In this document: positions 33,969 through 42,816 of the stretch, piece by piece
Position numbering within the stretch: the first letter of the stretch is position 1
How the letters are laid out: every line of letters begins with the position of its first letter
Assembly (NCBI GenBank): GCA_016722655.1
Contig: JADKIR010000004.1
Span: 310,001 to 374,000, forward strand
DNA length: 64,000 bases
Direction: 5' to 3'
Origin: Cytophagaceae bacterium
GTDB taxonomy: Bacteria; Bacteroidota; Bacteroidia; Cytophagales; Spirosomataceae
Program-made: the position numbers and the translations under genes
The notes under the pieces: model-generated
Databases searched by the model: none
Told to the model about the DNA's origin: nothing
The model's input: only the letters and a program-made list of their open reading frames with translations

Positions 33969-34283
33969 ATGCAGAAACTGGCTTTTAAAATGAAACTTTT
34001 CCCTGGAAAAGAAGCGGAATATAAAAAACGCCATGATGAAATCTGGCCTGAATTAGTTGATTTGTTGCATCAAAATGGTATTTCTGATTATTCCATTTTC
34101 CTCGATGAAGAAACATTAAGCCTGTTTGGTGTTCTCAATATTGTTGATGCCACCTCCATGAACCTGCTACCTGAAAGCCCGATCATGAAAAAATGGTGGG
34201 CTTATATGGCTGATATCATGGAGAGTAATCCCGACAACTCACCAGTTAGTATTAGCCTGAAAGATGTGTTTTATATGAAATGA
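33969..34283 (+). CDS. rhaM: L-rhamnose mutarotase
   Basis: A 104-residue protein with the RhaM pattern: FKMKLFPGKEAEYKKRHDEIWPEL, in which H22 is the catalytic histidine, then ISDYSIFLDEETLSLFG and MKKWWAYMADIM. It interconverts the alpha and beta anomers of L-rhamnose. In this setting the rhamnose comes from rhamnogalacturonan after GH105 action. It is divergent from the GntR gene. The TGA stop is the first triplet of a 16-bp tandem repeat. Confidence 0.92.
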   Translation: MQKLAFKMKLFPGKEAEYKKRHDEIWPELVDLLHQNGISDYSIFLDEETLSLFGVLNIVDATSMNLLPESPIMKKWWAYMADIMESNPDNSPVSISLKDVFYMK

Positions 34284-34367
34284 TTCGATGGACGATTGAT
34301 TCGATTAATTCGATGGACGATTGATTCGATTTACGATTGATTCGATTTACGATTGATTCGATTTGGG
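34281..34367. repeat. 16-bp imperfect tandem repeat
   Basis: Units of TGATTCGATTTACGAT or close variants start at 34281, 34297, 34322, 34338 and 34354, with a shortened unit at 34310. The last full units are identical. The array begins on the rhaM stop codon and lies 120 bases before the next GH105 gene. No hairpin is evident. Confidence 0.8.
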
Positions 34368-34486
34368 TTTGGCTCGATTGGGTATTTACCTCTTATTATT
34401 CTAAAATTAGGTTTGGATGTATCTCAATTTTTGTAAAGAAATAATTAAAAATGATTTAAAAATTGGATTTTGAATATTTTATAAAA

Positions 34487-35836
34487 ATGAAAAAAATATT
34501 AACTCTCAGTCTGATAATTCTACCTATGGCAATGTTTGCTCAAAGAAATGTAACCAATGCCAATGATAGCAATACACCTCTTCACCTTTTGCAACCCGAC
34601 TACCCTATCCCATACGGAATCCCGAAAACCGAAGAAGTTAAAGCCTCACTTGACCGGGTATTCAATTACCTCAATGGAGTTACTCCTATGGCATTTGTAG
34701 ATTCAAAAACCGGAGAAGAAATTAATGATTTATCCAAAATTTCGGCTACCACTGCTCTCAAAAAAGGTGATTACAGGCTCGTAAGCTACGAATGGGGCGT
34801 AACCTATGCCGCCATGCTGGCCGCCACAAAAGCTACAGGTGACAAAAAGTATAAAAACTATACACTTGAAAGATTAAAGTTTATCAGCAATGCAGCCCCA
34901 TATTTCAAGAAAACCTCGGAAGAACATGCCGACTGGGCCACCGCCGGTCCACTTCGTGGCTTGATAGCTCCAAGAGCTCTTGACGACTGTGGGGCCATGT
35001 GTACGGCCATTTTGAAAACTAAAATGAGCGGAGAAAATCTTGATGCTAAGCTACTGATTGATACCCACATAGATTATATTTTAAACAAAGAACATCGCCT
35101 AAAGGACGGTACACTTGCACGAATGCGTCCACAGGCTGATGCACTCTGGCTTGATGATATGTTTATGGGTGTGCCGGCCATCGCCAATATGGGAAAATAC
35201 ACCGGTCAGAAAAAATATTATGATGAAGCTGTGAAACAAATTCAACTATTTCATAGTAAGATGTTTAACAAAGAAAAGGGTGTATATATGCACGGCTGGA
35301 TTGAAGGCATGAGCGAGCATCCGCAGTTTCATTGGGCAAGAGCTAATGGTTGGGCGATTTTGACCAAGATTGAAGTATTGGATGTACTTCCGGCCAATCA
35401 TCCTGGCAGACCTATAATTATCAAAATGCTGAAAGACCATATCCGTGGTCTGGCAAGATACCAGTCCGGCTCAGGCTTTTGGCATCAACTGCTCGATAGG
35501 GAAGATTCCTACCTGGAAACTTCAGCAACGGCCATTTACACCTACTGCATAGCTCACGCTATCAACCAGGGATGGATCGATAAAATGGCTTACTCGCCGA
35601 TGGTCATGCTGGGCTGGAATGCCGTTTCAACCATAATCAACGAAAAAGGACAAGTAGAAGGTACCTGCGTTGGTACCGGAATGGGCTTTGACACGGCGTT
35701 TTACTATCACCGTCCGGTTAGTCCATTTGCTGCACACGGATACGGCCCAACGATTTTCGCAGCATCAGAAATCATTAACTTACTCAACAACAATAAGTTT
35801 GAGATCAACGACAGCTCGGTACAATGGAAGAAATGA
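34487..35836 (+). CDS. GH88/GH105 family glycoside hydrolase
   Basis: A 449-residue exported enzyme counted from ATG 34487, which opens a clean signal peptide ending MAMFAQ; a start at 34463 adds eight unlikely residues. GH105-like landmarks are DALWLDDMFMGVPAIANM (catalytic Asp) and HFHWARANG-type segment QFHWARANGWAILTKIEVL, then SGFWHQLLDREDSYLETSATA. It differs from its three paralogues by a longer N-terminal part with RLVSYEWGVTYAAMLAAT and by DDCGAMCTAILK. Substrate is probably an unsaturated uronyl oligosaccharide, perhaps different from that of the others. Confidence 0.88.
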   Translation: MKKILTLSLIILPMAMFAQRNVTNANDSNTPLHLLQPDYPIPYGIPKTEEVKASLDRVFNYLNGVTPMAFVDSKTGEEINDLSKISATTALKKGDYRLVSYEWGVTYAAMLAATKATGDKKYKNYTLERLKFISNAAPYFKKTSEEHADWATAGPLRGLIAPRALDDCGAMCTAILKTKMSGENLDAKLLIDTHIDYILNKEHRLKDGTLARMRPQADALWLDDMFMGVPAIANMGKYTGQKKYYDEAVKQIQLFHSKMFNKEKGVYMHGWIEGMSEHPQFHWARANGWAILTKIEVLDVLPANHPGRPIIIKMLKDHIRGLARYQSGSGFWHQLLDREDSYLETSATAIYTYCIAHAINQGWIDKMAYSPMVMLGWNAVSTIINEKGQVEGTCVGTGMGFDTAFYYHRPVSPFAAHGYGPTIFAASEIINLLNNNKFEINDSSVQWKK

Positions 35837-35841
35837 GAAAA

Positions 35842-36834
35842 TCAAGCAAAAAATAATTTAACTATTTCATCAGATAACAGGATGCCATTTTTCAAAAGCA
35901 TCTCCTTATTTTTTAAGCCATTTGCCCCCGGCATTCTTACATTTTCACCTGAGGCCAAACATTGATTCCTGAAATTCTCCATTTCGGCTAAAAATGCAAT
36001 TTCACCGGCAAATTTTCCGGGGTCAATTACCTGAATAAAAACCGATGCTCCCCATCTTTCAGGATTATCTTTTCGTCCATAACCACCCAATGCACTGGTC
36101 ATGGCTTCAATCAGGATGCCCAGGGCAAAGCCTTTATAGCCCAAATCCATTCCACCGAGCGGCAAAATGGTAGATGGTGGATTTTCAAAAAAGGATTGGG
36201 GGTCACTGCTGGCGGTTCCATCGGGTTTCAGAAGCCAGTTTCCTCCTAACAGTTCTTGATTTTTAGCTGCCCGGTTAACCACCGCATTGGCTGTGGCTGA
36301 AATACTCACATCTATCAAAATCGGATCACCTTCGGTTGGAATTCCAATGGCCAATGGATTAGGAGAATAAACCGGAATTTTACCGCCAAAAGGTGCCACA
36401 GTTTTGTTTCTGGGATCAGAACAGGCGATTATCACCATCAAATTTTTGCGGGCAACAACTTCCAAAAATGCAGCCAAACAGGCAATATGATGAGATTTCT
36501 GGATTACCACAGTCCCTACCCCTTCACTTTTTGCCATTTCGATTGCGGTTTCGATCGCCTTTTCAGTGAGCCATGTACCGGGAAGATACCGGCCATACCA
36601 GGTTTGTGTCGTGTTAGTGGTATTTATTACTTCAAAGCTTCCATTTCTTTCCATTTGACCATTTTCCAATTCTTCAAGATAAGGCTTAACCAAAGCCAAA
36701 CCATGAGTAGTATGCCCTAGCAACTCGCCTTCAGTCAGGATTCGGGCGATGCTCGCTGATTTTTCAGGGTCAAGGCCATGTGATTGGAAAAGATTGGTGA
36801 TTTTTTCAAACAGAACACCGTATTCAAAATGCAT
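35842..36834 (-). CDS. Malate/L-lactate/ureidoglycolate dehydrogenase-family oxidoreductase (Ldh_2)
   Basis: A 330-residue NAD(P)-dependent 2-hydroxyacid dehydrogenase of the non-Rossmann Ldh_2 type. Landmarks are HTTHGLALVKPYLEELENG near the N-terminus, GVGTVVIQKSHHIACLAAF with the catalytic histidine pair, VAPFGGKIPVYSPNPLAIGIPT and GYKGFALGILIEAMTSALGG. The family reduces keto acids such as pyruvate, oxaloacetate or 2,3-diketogulonate. Next to pectin genes it could reduce a keto-acid from uronate or rhamnose breakdown, but that is inference. It converges on the GH105 gene, with five bases between their stops. Confidence 0.87.
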   Translation of the reverse strand: MHFEYGVLFEKITNLFQSHGLDPEKSASIARILTEGELLGHTTHGLALVKPYLEELENGQMERNGSFEVINTTNTTQTWYGRYLPGTWLTEKAIETAIEMAKSEGVGTVVIQKSHHIACLAAFLEVVARKNLMVIIACSDPRNKTVAPFGGKIPVYSPNPLAIGIPTEGDPILIDVSISATANAVVNRAAKNQELLGGNWLLKPDGTASSDPQSFFENPPSTILPLGGMDLGYKGFALGILIEAMTSALGGYGRKDNPERWGASVFIQVIDPGKFAGEIAFLAEMENFRNQCLASGENVRMPGANGLKNKEMLLKNGILLSDEIVKLFFA

Positions 36835-37003
36835 ATCAGGGTAATTAGTTTGGGTAAAAATATGGATAAATTCATAAAAAGGTCTTTTAAAGATTTATTC
36901 TTCCAAAGAAATTCATTAATTTAAATAAATAATTTTTAACCGATACAACCATTTCCATGCTTTTATTCCACTTTATAATAAAACCCTCTGAAACCCAGGC
37001 TTT

Positions 37004-37507
37004 ATGACAGAAACAGAGCTCATAGCAGCTTGCAAGAAAAATGACAGGATTGCACAACGCACGCTTTACGACAAATACAAACGTGCCATGTACACACTTG
37101 CCTACAGGTTAACGGGGAATTTCGATGATGCTGACGATGTATTACAGGATGCTTTTATTGATATTTTCAGAAATCTGCAAAATTTCAGAGGAGAATCGAC
37201 CATCGGGGCATGGATAAAAACCATTGTCATCAGAAAAGCCTATAAAAAAATAAAAGGGCCGGTGATGCCAGAGAATATTGAAGATTATCAAAATGTCGTA
37301 ATTACTTTATCTCATGAGAAAATTGATGCCGAATATCTTGAAAAAGCCATTTTGAGTTTGCCCGATGGATACAGAACGGTCTTTCTTATGCTAGAGATTG
37401 AGGGATATACCCACAAAGAAGTAAGTGAAGTCCTGGGGATAACGGAAGGCACCTCAAAATCACAGCTATTTTATGCAAAAAAAAGATTGAGAGAAATGTT
37501 AAAATGA
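37004..37507 (+). CDS. ECF-type RNA polymerase sigma factor
   Basis: A 167-residue sigma-70-family protein with region 2 (LYDKYKRAMYTLAYRLTGNFDDADDVLQDAFIDIF in pieces around residues 20-55) and region 4 (LSLPDGYRTVFLMLEIEGYTHKEVSEVLGI, about 118-147, then KSQLFYAKKRLREMLK). Its stop overlaps the next gene by four bases (ATGA). That gene encodes a one-pass membrane protein of the anti-sigma layout. The target regulon is not known, but the two exported proteins downstream are obvious candidates. Confidence 0.9.
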   Translation: MTETELIAACKKNDRIAQRTLYDKYKRAMYTLAYRLTGNFDDADDVLQDAFIDIFRNLQNFRGESTIGAWIKTIVIRKAYKKIKGPVMPENIEDYQNVVITLSHEKIDAEYLEKAILSLPDGYRTVFLMLEIEGYTHKEVSEVLGITEGTSKSQLFYAKKRLREMLK

Positions 37508-38043
37508 AAATTTTAAAAATGAATTTACCGGAATACGAACCATCAGATAAAATTTGGCAAAGCATTGAAAATATATTCGATGAGGAAAATTTCAGGTCAA
37601 TTTTACATGATTTGCCTCAGTATGAACCTCAAGAAAAAGTATGGAAAAATATTACTTCAGATATTACCAATACAAAATTCATCTGGATGAAATGGATAGC
37701 AGCGGCTTCAATCATTTTGATCGCAGGTATATTTTTTATTCAAAAAAATGCAGGTGTAAGTTTTACCAAACAATCGCTTGACCCTGAGTTGGTTTTGAAT
37801 GAAAACGACAATAGTGAATACGGATACGAACAAATAAAAAAGATTTGCATTGAAGACAAAATAGTTTGCGAAAAACCTGAATTTAAGGCATTGGAAGCTG
37901 AACTCGACGATTTAAATACGGCTAGTAAGGCACTAAAAGAAGCGATGGGCAAGTACAATACAGAGCCGGAACTCGTAGTTCAATTGGCCGAAATTGAAAA
38001 CCAAAAATCCGACATAATACGCCAAATGGCAGCACAAATTTGA
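37504..38043 (+). CDS. Probable anti-sigma factor, single membrane pass
   Basis: A 179-residue protein with two copies of a short motif, LPEYEPSDKIWQSIE and LPQYEPQEKVWKNIT, in the cytoplasmic N-terminal part. One membrane helix lies at about residues 61-77 (WIAAASIILIAGIFFI), and the periplasmic part is helical and charged. Such YEP...W repeats occur in Bacteroidota proteins encoded directly after ECF sigma genes. Anti-sigma function is inferred from the ATGA overlap and this layout; no zinc HxxxCxxC motif is present. Confidence 0.7.
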   Translation: MKILKMNLPEYEPSDKIWQSIENIFDEENFRSILHDLPQYEPQEKVWKNITSDITNTKFIWMKWIAAASIILIAGIFFIQKNAGVSFTKQSLDPELVLNENDNSEYGYEQIKKICIEDKIVCEKPEFKALEAELDDLNTASKALKEAMGKYNTEPELVVQLAEIENQKSDIIRQMAAQI

Positions 38044-38050
38044 AAGAATA

Positions 38051-38932
38051 ATGAAAAAGAAATTAAAAATATTATTAACGACAATTTTGTTTGGACTTAT
38101 GACTCAGGCCTGGGCACAAACCACGCTCCAGGTGGCTAACAGGCACTTTGAAAAAGATTTTGAGCAAATAAAAGCCTTGAAATTAGATGCTGAAAAAGCT
38201 GATATTGAAATAATAGTGTGGAATAAATCGAAAGTGAGCCTAAGTGCCGATCTCAGTGCAAAGCACCCAGAAAAAAATACTGCTGCCCATGACCTCAACT
38301 TTTTGAAACTTGCTATCGATGTAAAAAACGGGGTTCTACACACTAGAAATTACATTTTACTAAGCCAAAAAGACCAAAAGCCAGAATCAAACTTTAAAAC
38401 AAAATATGTAATAAGAATTCCGGCAGGATTGGAAATGGAGCTAAAAAATAGTTTTGGAAAAATCAATATTTCAGGCGAGACAAAAAAGCTGACCCTCAAT
38501 TCTGAATTCTGTATCAATTCTTTGAGCAAAATTTCAGGAAATACTAAAATCCAAACAAAATATGGAGAAGTAAAAATTGATGAAATTGAAGGGACAACAA
38601 ATATTAAAACCGAACGAACAAACCTTTCATTAAGAGCTTTTTCAGGCAATATTTCGATAGTTTCTTTTTATGGAGAAATCCTTTTAAATGGCCCAAAAGA
38701 GGTTCAAAATCTCACACTTAATGCCGACAAGTCAGAAATCAAGCTCATTGCCATCCCAATCAAAAAATTAGCTCTAAATCTAAGTACAATTTTCGGTCAA
38801 ATTATTACTCCAACAGAAATGGGAAAGGTAAAAATGACAAAAAAAACAGCTCAACTAATATTTAATTCGAATGAAAAATCAAGTATGAATATCACAAACA
38901 AGTCAGGCAATATCACACTCGAAAAACTATGA
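38051..38932 (+). CDS. Exported DUF4097-like beta-solenoid protein
   Basis: A 293-residue protein with a signal peptide ending MTQAWAQ. The mature part is made of short strands with the pattern N..GKINI.G, K.GEVKID.I and SGNITLEKL, like the DUF4097/DUF2807 adhesin-like beta-solenoid. These domains usually lie in the periplasm or on the surface with unknown function. The gene sits in the sigma operon, eight bases after the anti-sigma gene, and its stop overlaps the next start (ATGA). Confidence 0.7.
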   Translation: MKKKLKILLTTILFGLMTQAWAQTTLQVANRHFEKDFEQIKALKLDAEKADIEIIVWNKSKVSLSADLSAKHPEKNTAAHDLNFLKLAIDVKNGVLHTRNYILLSQKDQKPESNFKTKYVIRIPAGLEMELKNSFGKINISGETKKLTLNSEFCINSLSKISGNTKIQTKYGEVKIDEIEGTTNIKTERTNLSLRAFSGNISIVSFYGEILLNGPKEVQNLTLNADKSEIKLIAIPIKKLALNLSTIFGQIITPTEMGKVKMTKKTAQLIFNSNEKSSMNITNKSGNITLEKL

Positions 38933-40302
38933 AAATCATGAAAAAACTTATCATTTTACTCGCAATGTCTTTTTCGCTACACGCCCAAACCGACAGCACA
39001 AAAGTGACTTTCTCAGAAGAAAAAGTGGAGAAATTTGAAAAAACTACCCTCATAGACGAATACGAAAAAGCCTTTGGTGGTAATCGAATGGTGAAGAGTG
39101 GGTTGAGGGTTTTTGCTACTGATCCGGGATTATTGAACTCAAACCTTTTAGGGATTCAGCTGGAAAAGAAAATTGGAAAGTCCTTTTCCCTAATAGCAGA
39201 AGCTGGATATATGTTTAATATGAATACTTCGCAATCCAGCCTTGAAGGTAGTATGGAAGCCCGATATTATTTCAATATGAAAAATAGAATTAAGAATGGT
39301 TTGCAAAAATCAAACATTACCGGAAATTATATTGCAATAAAGTATCAAGTATTCGAAAATGAAATTCCAAACTACTATAAAATGGTGAATTTACTTGGAT
39401 CCAGTTATCAGGTTATTGGAGGTTTTGTAGATGGAATATTTCTAGAAAAATCAAATATTTCTCTCAAATTTGGAAAGCAATTTGGCAATACTTTGAATCT
39501 GGGGTTTCAGTTTGGGGTTAAAAAAGGCTATATAATAGACCAATCGAACAGCTATAAAGATTATGGAAAAAACAAATTTCCTTTCTTTGTTTCAATGCAA
39601 AATCAGGTAGGATTTGGACTTCTATCCCCAAATGAACGATCAAAATCAAAGGACTATTGCGAGTTTTTGAAATGTAATTTTAACAATAAGGATTTGTTTA
39701 AATTAAACATTAACAATACTTTATATATTGATAAATCTACTCAGGACATTAAACTAGATTTGGCTTTTGAACAAAAAATAGCCAATTCTGCTTTTTCAAT
39801 CAATTCAAATCTTTTTCAGGGTTTGAAAAATTGGAAAATATCTGAAATTTCCCATTATAAGGATACTACTTTTGTTTCCCCTGATGGAACAGAATATAAA
39901 GGCAATATTGCGGTTTTTTCTCAAAGGAAATACAATAATCTAAATTACGAAATAGGCCTTAAGGAGCAACTTAGATACTATATTGGTCAAAAGAAGAAGA
40001 TTTTGGCGGGCAAACAAGGTAATAACCTGAATGGATTGTACTCAGGATTGGAATATCTCTATCAAATCAACAAAACATTAAATGGAAAAATCATCAATTT
40101 ATCATTTCCAAACAGAACTGATTTACAAGCAATAAGTGGAATCATTGGATACCAGACATTGACAAACAAAAATTCATTTCTTGATATTAACATAGCCTTG
40201 GGTTTTGAATCAATTAAATCTTTTGGACAATCCGATTTACCTCGTGATTGGTTTAATCAAACTCATTTCGAAATAGGAATCAAACTCGGCCTGGCCAAAT
40301 AA
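38929..40302 (+). CDS. Exported protein, possible outer-membrane beta-barrel, end of the sigma operon
   Basis: A 457-residue protein with a signal peptide (MKKLIILLAMSFSLHAQ). The start may be 38929, overlapping the upstream stop, or ATG 38938, which fits the signal peptide better. The rest is rich in alternating aromatic strands, with SLIAEAGYMFNMNTSQSSLEG, ARYYFNMKNR and a C-terminal FEIGIKLGLAK, as in small outer-membrane barrels. I do not recognise a named family. Its place suggests it is an envelope target of the adjacent sigma factor. Confidence 0.65.
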   Translation: MKIMKKLIILLAMSFSLHAQTDSTKVTFSEEKVEKFEKTTLIDEYEKAFGGNRMVKSGLRVFATDPGLLNSNLLGIQLEKKIGKSFSLIAEAGYMFNMNTSQSSLEGSMEARYYFNMKNRIKNGLQKSNITGNYIAIKYQVFENEIPNYYKMVNLLGSSYQVIGGFVDGIFLEKSNISLKFGKQFGNTLNLGFQFGVKKGYIIDQSNSYKDYGKNKFPFFVSMQNQVGFGLLSPNERSKSKDYCEFLKCNFNNKDLFKLNINNTLYIDKSTQDIKLDLAFEQKIANSAFSINSNLFQGLKNWKISEISHYKDTTFVSPDGTEYKGNIAVFSQRKYNNLNYEIGLKEQLRYYIGQKKKILAGKQGNNLNGLYSGLEYLYQINKTLNGKIINLSFPNRTDLQAISGIIGYQTLTNKNSFLDINIALGFESIKSFGQSDLPRDWFNQTHFEIGIKLGLAK

Positions 40303-40374
40303 GTAAATCAATCAGGTATCAGCAGGACAGTAAACAAAAGTTTTTTCATGATTATTGAGTAAAATTTCAACCTA

Positions 40375-41496
40375 ATGAAAAAAAATGTTGTCTGGATTTT
40401 TATTTTGATTTGTAGTCTCGATTCTTTTTCGCAAAAACTCCCCGAAAAGAATGAGGTATTGGCCAATATGCGACTGGCCAATGATTATTTCATGAAAATA
40501 TGGCCTGATCCATCACAAAAGATTGTTTTGGACAAAGTCAGAACCTCAAATCTCTGGACAAGAGGCATTTACTACGAAGGATTGATGGATTTCTACAAAA
40601 TTGATCCTGACAAAAAATATATCGATTACGCAATTGCCTGGGGCGAAGGCAACAAATGGGCGACCTGGTTTGGAGTAAAAAGCCGACATGCCGACAGTCA
40701 TTGTTGTGGCATAACCTATATAGATTTGTATCAAATGGACACCACCCAAAAGCAACGATTGGCAGAAATAAAAGCTTCAATAGACCTTATGTTGGCCTCC
40801 GACAAAGTGGACGACTGGTCATGGATTGATGCCTTACAGATGGCCATGCCGGTGTTTGCCAAGTTGGGGGTGATGTACAATGACGAACGCTATTTTGAGA
40901 AAATGCATCAATTGTATTTGCATTCAAAAAACATCGAAGGTGGTGGACTTTACAATGCAAAAGATGGCCTCTGGTATCGTGATAAAGGTTTTGTGCCGCC
41001 GTTTAACACCCCAAATGGAAAACAATGCCACTGGTCGCGTGGCAATGGATGGGTTGTAGCTGCTATGGTAAAAATGTTGGAGATTTTGCCCAAAAATGCC
41101 AAACACTACAAAGAATATGAAGAAATGTACCTCACAATGATGAAATCGCTTTTGCCACTTCAAAGAAAGGATGGTTTTTGGAATGTTTCACTCTCCGATC
41201 CCAATGATTTTGGAGGGCCCGAACTCTCCGGCACCGCACTTTTTGCTTACGGCATGGCTTGGGGAATAAATAACGGGTATTTGAGCAAAAAAACCTACAT
41301 AAAACCAACTCTAAAAGCCTGGGATGCGATGAACAAAACCAGTCTGCATTCTGACGGCATGCTTGGGTATGTGCAATCCACCGGCAAAGAACCCAAAGAT
41401 GGCCAACCTCTCAGCTTTGAAAAAAAAGCTAATTTTGAGGATTATGGACTAGGTTGTTATCTTTTGGCGGGAACGCAGGTTTATTTATTGAAGTGA
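40375..41496 (+). CDS. GH88/GH105 unsaturated rhamnogalacturonyl hydrolase
   Basis: A 373-residue exported enzyme with a signal peptide ending LDSFSQ. Landmarks are RHADSHCCGITYIDLYQMD, DDWSWIDALQMAMPVFAKLG with the catalytic Asp, and CHWSRGNGWVVAAMVKMLEIL. It is the fourth GH105 member in the window and is closest in layout to the one at 31675-32754. It is separated from the other pectin genes by the sigma operon, so it is probably transcribed from its own promoter. Confidence 0.92.
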   Translation: MKKNVVWIFILICSLDSFSQKLPEKNEVLANMRLANDYFMKIWPDPSQKIVLDKVRTSNLWTRGIYYEGLMDFYKIDPDKKYIDYAIAWGEGNKWATWFGVKSRHADSHCCGITYIDLYQMDTTQKQRLAEIKASIDLMLASDKVDDWSWIDALQMAMPVFAKLGVMYNDERYFEKMHQLYLHSKNIEGGGLYNAKDGLWYRDKGFVPPFNTPNGKQCHWSRGNGWVVAAMVKMLEILPKNAKHYKEYEEMYLTMMKSLLPLQRKDGFWNVSLSDPNDFGGPELSGTALFAYGMAWGINNGYLSKKTYIKPTLKAWDAMNKTSLHSDGMLGYVQSTGKEPKDGQPLSFEKKANFEDYGLGCYLLAGTQVYLLK

Positions 41497-41620
41497 GAAT
41501 TTTGTATTCTGCAGTTAGTTTGACTTGTCTACTTGACTAATCATTTTCTTCTAAGCAACTTGCTAGTTGAAGATTCCAAACCAATATATTTTAATAAAAA
41601 ACAGCAAAATTTTAAAACAT

Positions 41621-42694
41621 TCACAAGCAATTGTCTAATATTTTTGCTGTGAATATTACATCATTTGAAGTTTTAAATCCTGGGTTTAATAGGATACTAT
41701 TACCAGCTTGAAAAATTACGTTTGCTGAGTTAGGAATTGCATTTGAAATATTGTCGCCCGTAGTAATGGAAACGTGGGCCTTTATATCATTAAAATTAAT
41801 TGAATTAGTAACATCAACTGCATATTGGCACGCTGTAGTGTATTCTATTTCAAAAGGAAATTCTACATTTACATCTGGTGCAGAATCGGGTTTTCCTGCA
41901 TCCACAATTGTTGACCAGGTATTGGTTCCAACCCTTAACTGCATGGCATTGGGAGTTGAAGCTGACCAAGGAGTACGTTGCCCTTTCACTGTACTTGTAG
42001 GGGCATTTAATACCCTACGGTTTATGGGCCTGATAGCCCACTCAATCCAGTATGTGCCGGCTGAAAGATTTAATGTCACATTGCTACTGACTTTAAAAAT
42101 GAGGTGATTCGTCGTAGGGGTCGAACCTGGTGCGGGCACTAAAGAATTAAAAATACGATAAATTTTGGTATCAGTGGACTTTGACAAACGGTTTGTAGTC
42201 AAATTACCGAAAATTACCGTTCCACCAGCATTTGGAGGGCCATTATAGATTCTAAAGTAGAGACCGTCAATGGGATGGGTTGTCGCATTTAATTGAAATG
42301 CATAAAATGAAAACTTAGAAATACTCCAAGTCTGACCAACTGGCACAGTAAAATCATCGGCTAAATTGAAAGCAGTTTGCGTACAACTTGGTCCAATATT
42401 AATATTTGATTCTGTGGTATTTCCAGTATCGTTTTGGATTTCTGACCATCTATAACCAGCAGGAGCAGCAACTCCACTATTTGAAAGTGTATCTGTATGC
42501 AGAATTCCGTTTTTATATATTCTCTGAGCTTTAGAATTGGTGCTGACGAGCACGGTCAAAAGTAAAAACTTTAAGAATAGCGTTTTTTTGATAGAGTCCT
42601 TAACAAATTTGTGCTTTTGAAATGTTTTTGATTGTCTCTTATTTCTGTTTGCAAATTCGCCCATTAAAATTTTAATTAATGTAACAAAGTTCAA
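41621..42694 (-). CDS. Exported protein with C-terminal 3-coathanger-stack-like domain
   Basis: A 357-residue protein with a late hydrophobic segment (about 37-56, ending NSKAQ) after a basic N-terminus; the true start may be Met 11 (42664). The middle has a beta-sandwich look, with DDFTVPVGQTWSISKFSFYAF and GTYWIEWAIRP. The last 40 residues include VIFQAGNSILLNPGFKTSND, a short repeat domain of secreted Bacteroidota proteins. The alpha-amylase at 50535 ends in a related sequence (YDAGKSVTLNPGFKVTASVN), so the domain is used twice here. The function of the middle part is unknown. Confidence 0.75.
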   Translation of the reverse strand: MNFVTLIKILMGEFANRNKRQSKTFQKHKFVKDSIKKTLFLKFLLLTVLVSTNSKAQRIYKNGILHTDTLSNSGVAAPAGYRWSEIQNDTGNTTESNINIGPSCTQTAFNLADDFTVPVGQTWSISKFSFYAFQLNATTHPIDGLYFRIYNGPPNAGGTVIFGNLTTNRLSKSTDTKIYRIFNSLVPAPGSTPTTNHLIFKVSSNVTLNLSAGTYWIEWAIRPINRRVLNAPTSTVKGQRTPWSASTPNAMQLRVGTNTWSTIVDAGKPDSAPDVNVEFPFEIEYTTACQYAVDVTNSINFNDIKAHVSITTGDNISNAIPNSANVIFQAGNSILLNPGFKTSNDVIFTAKILDNCL

Positions 42695-42816
42695 GACAAT
42701 TGAAAACTATTACATCAACCAAAAATAGTATATTTAAAATACCACAAAAGGTGTAGTATTGTTCTCTTTTATCAATTACAGCGATTTTAAAACAAATTGT
42801 TTAATAGAGTCAAAGT

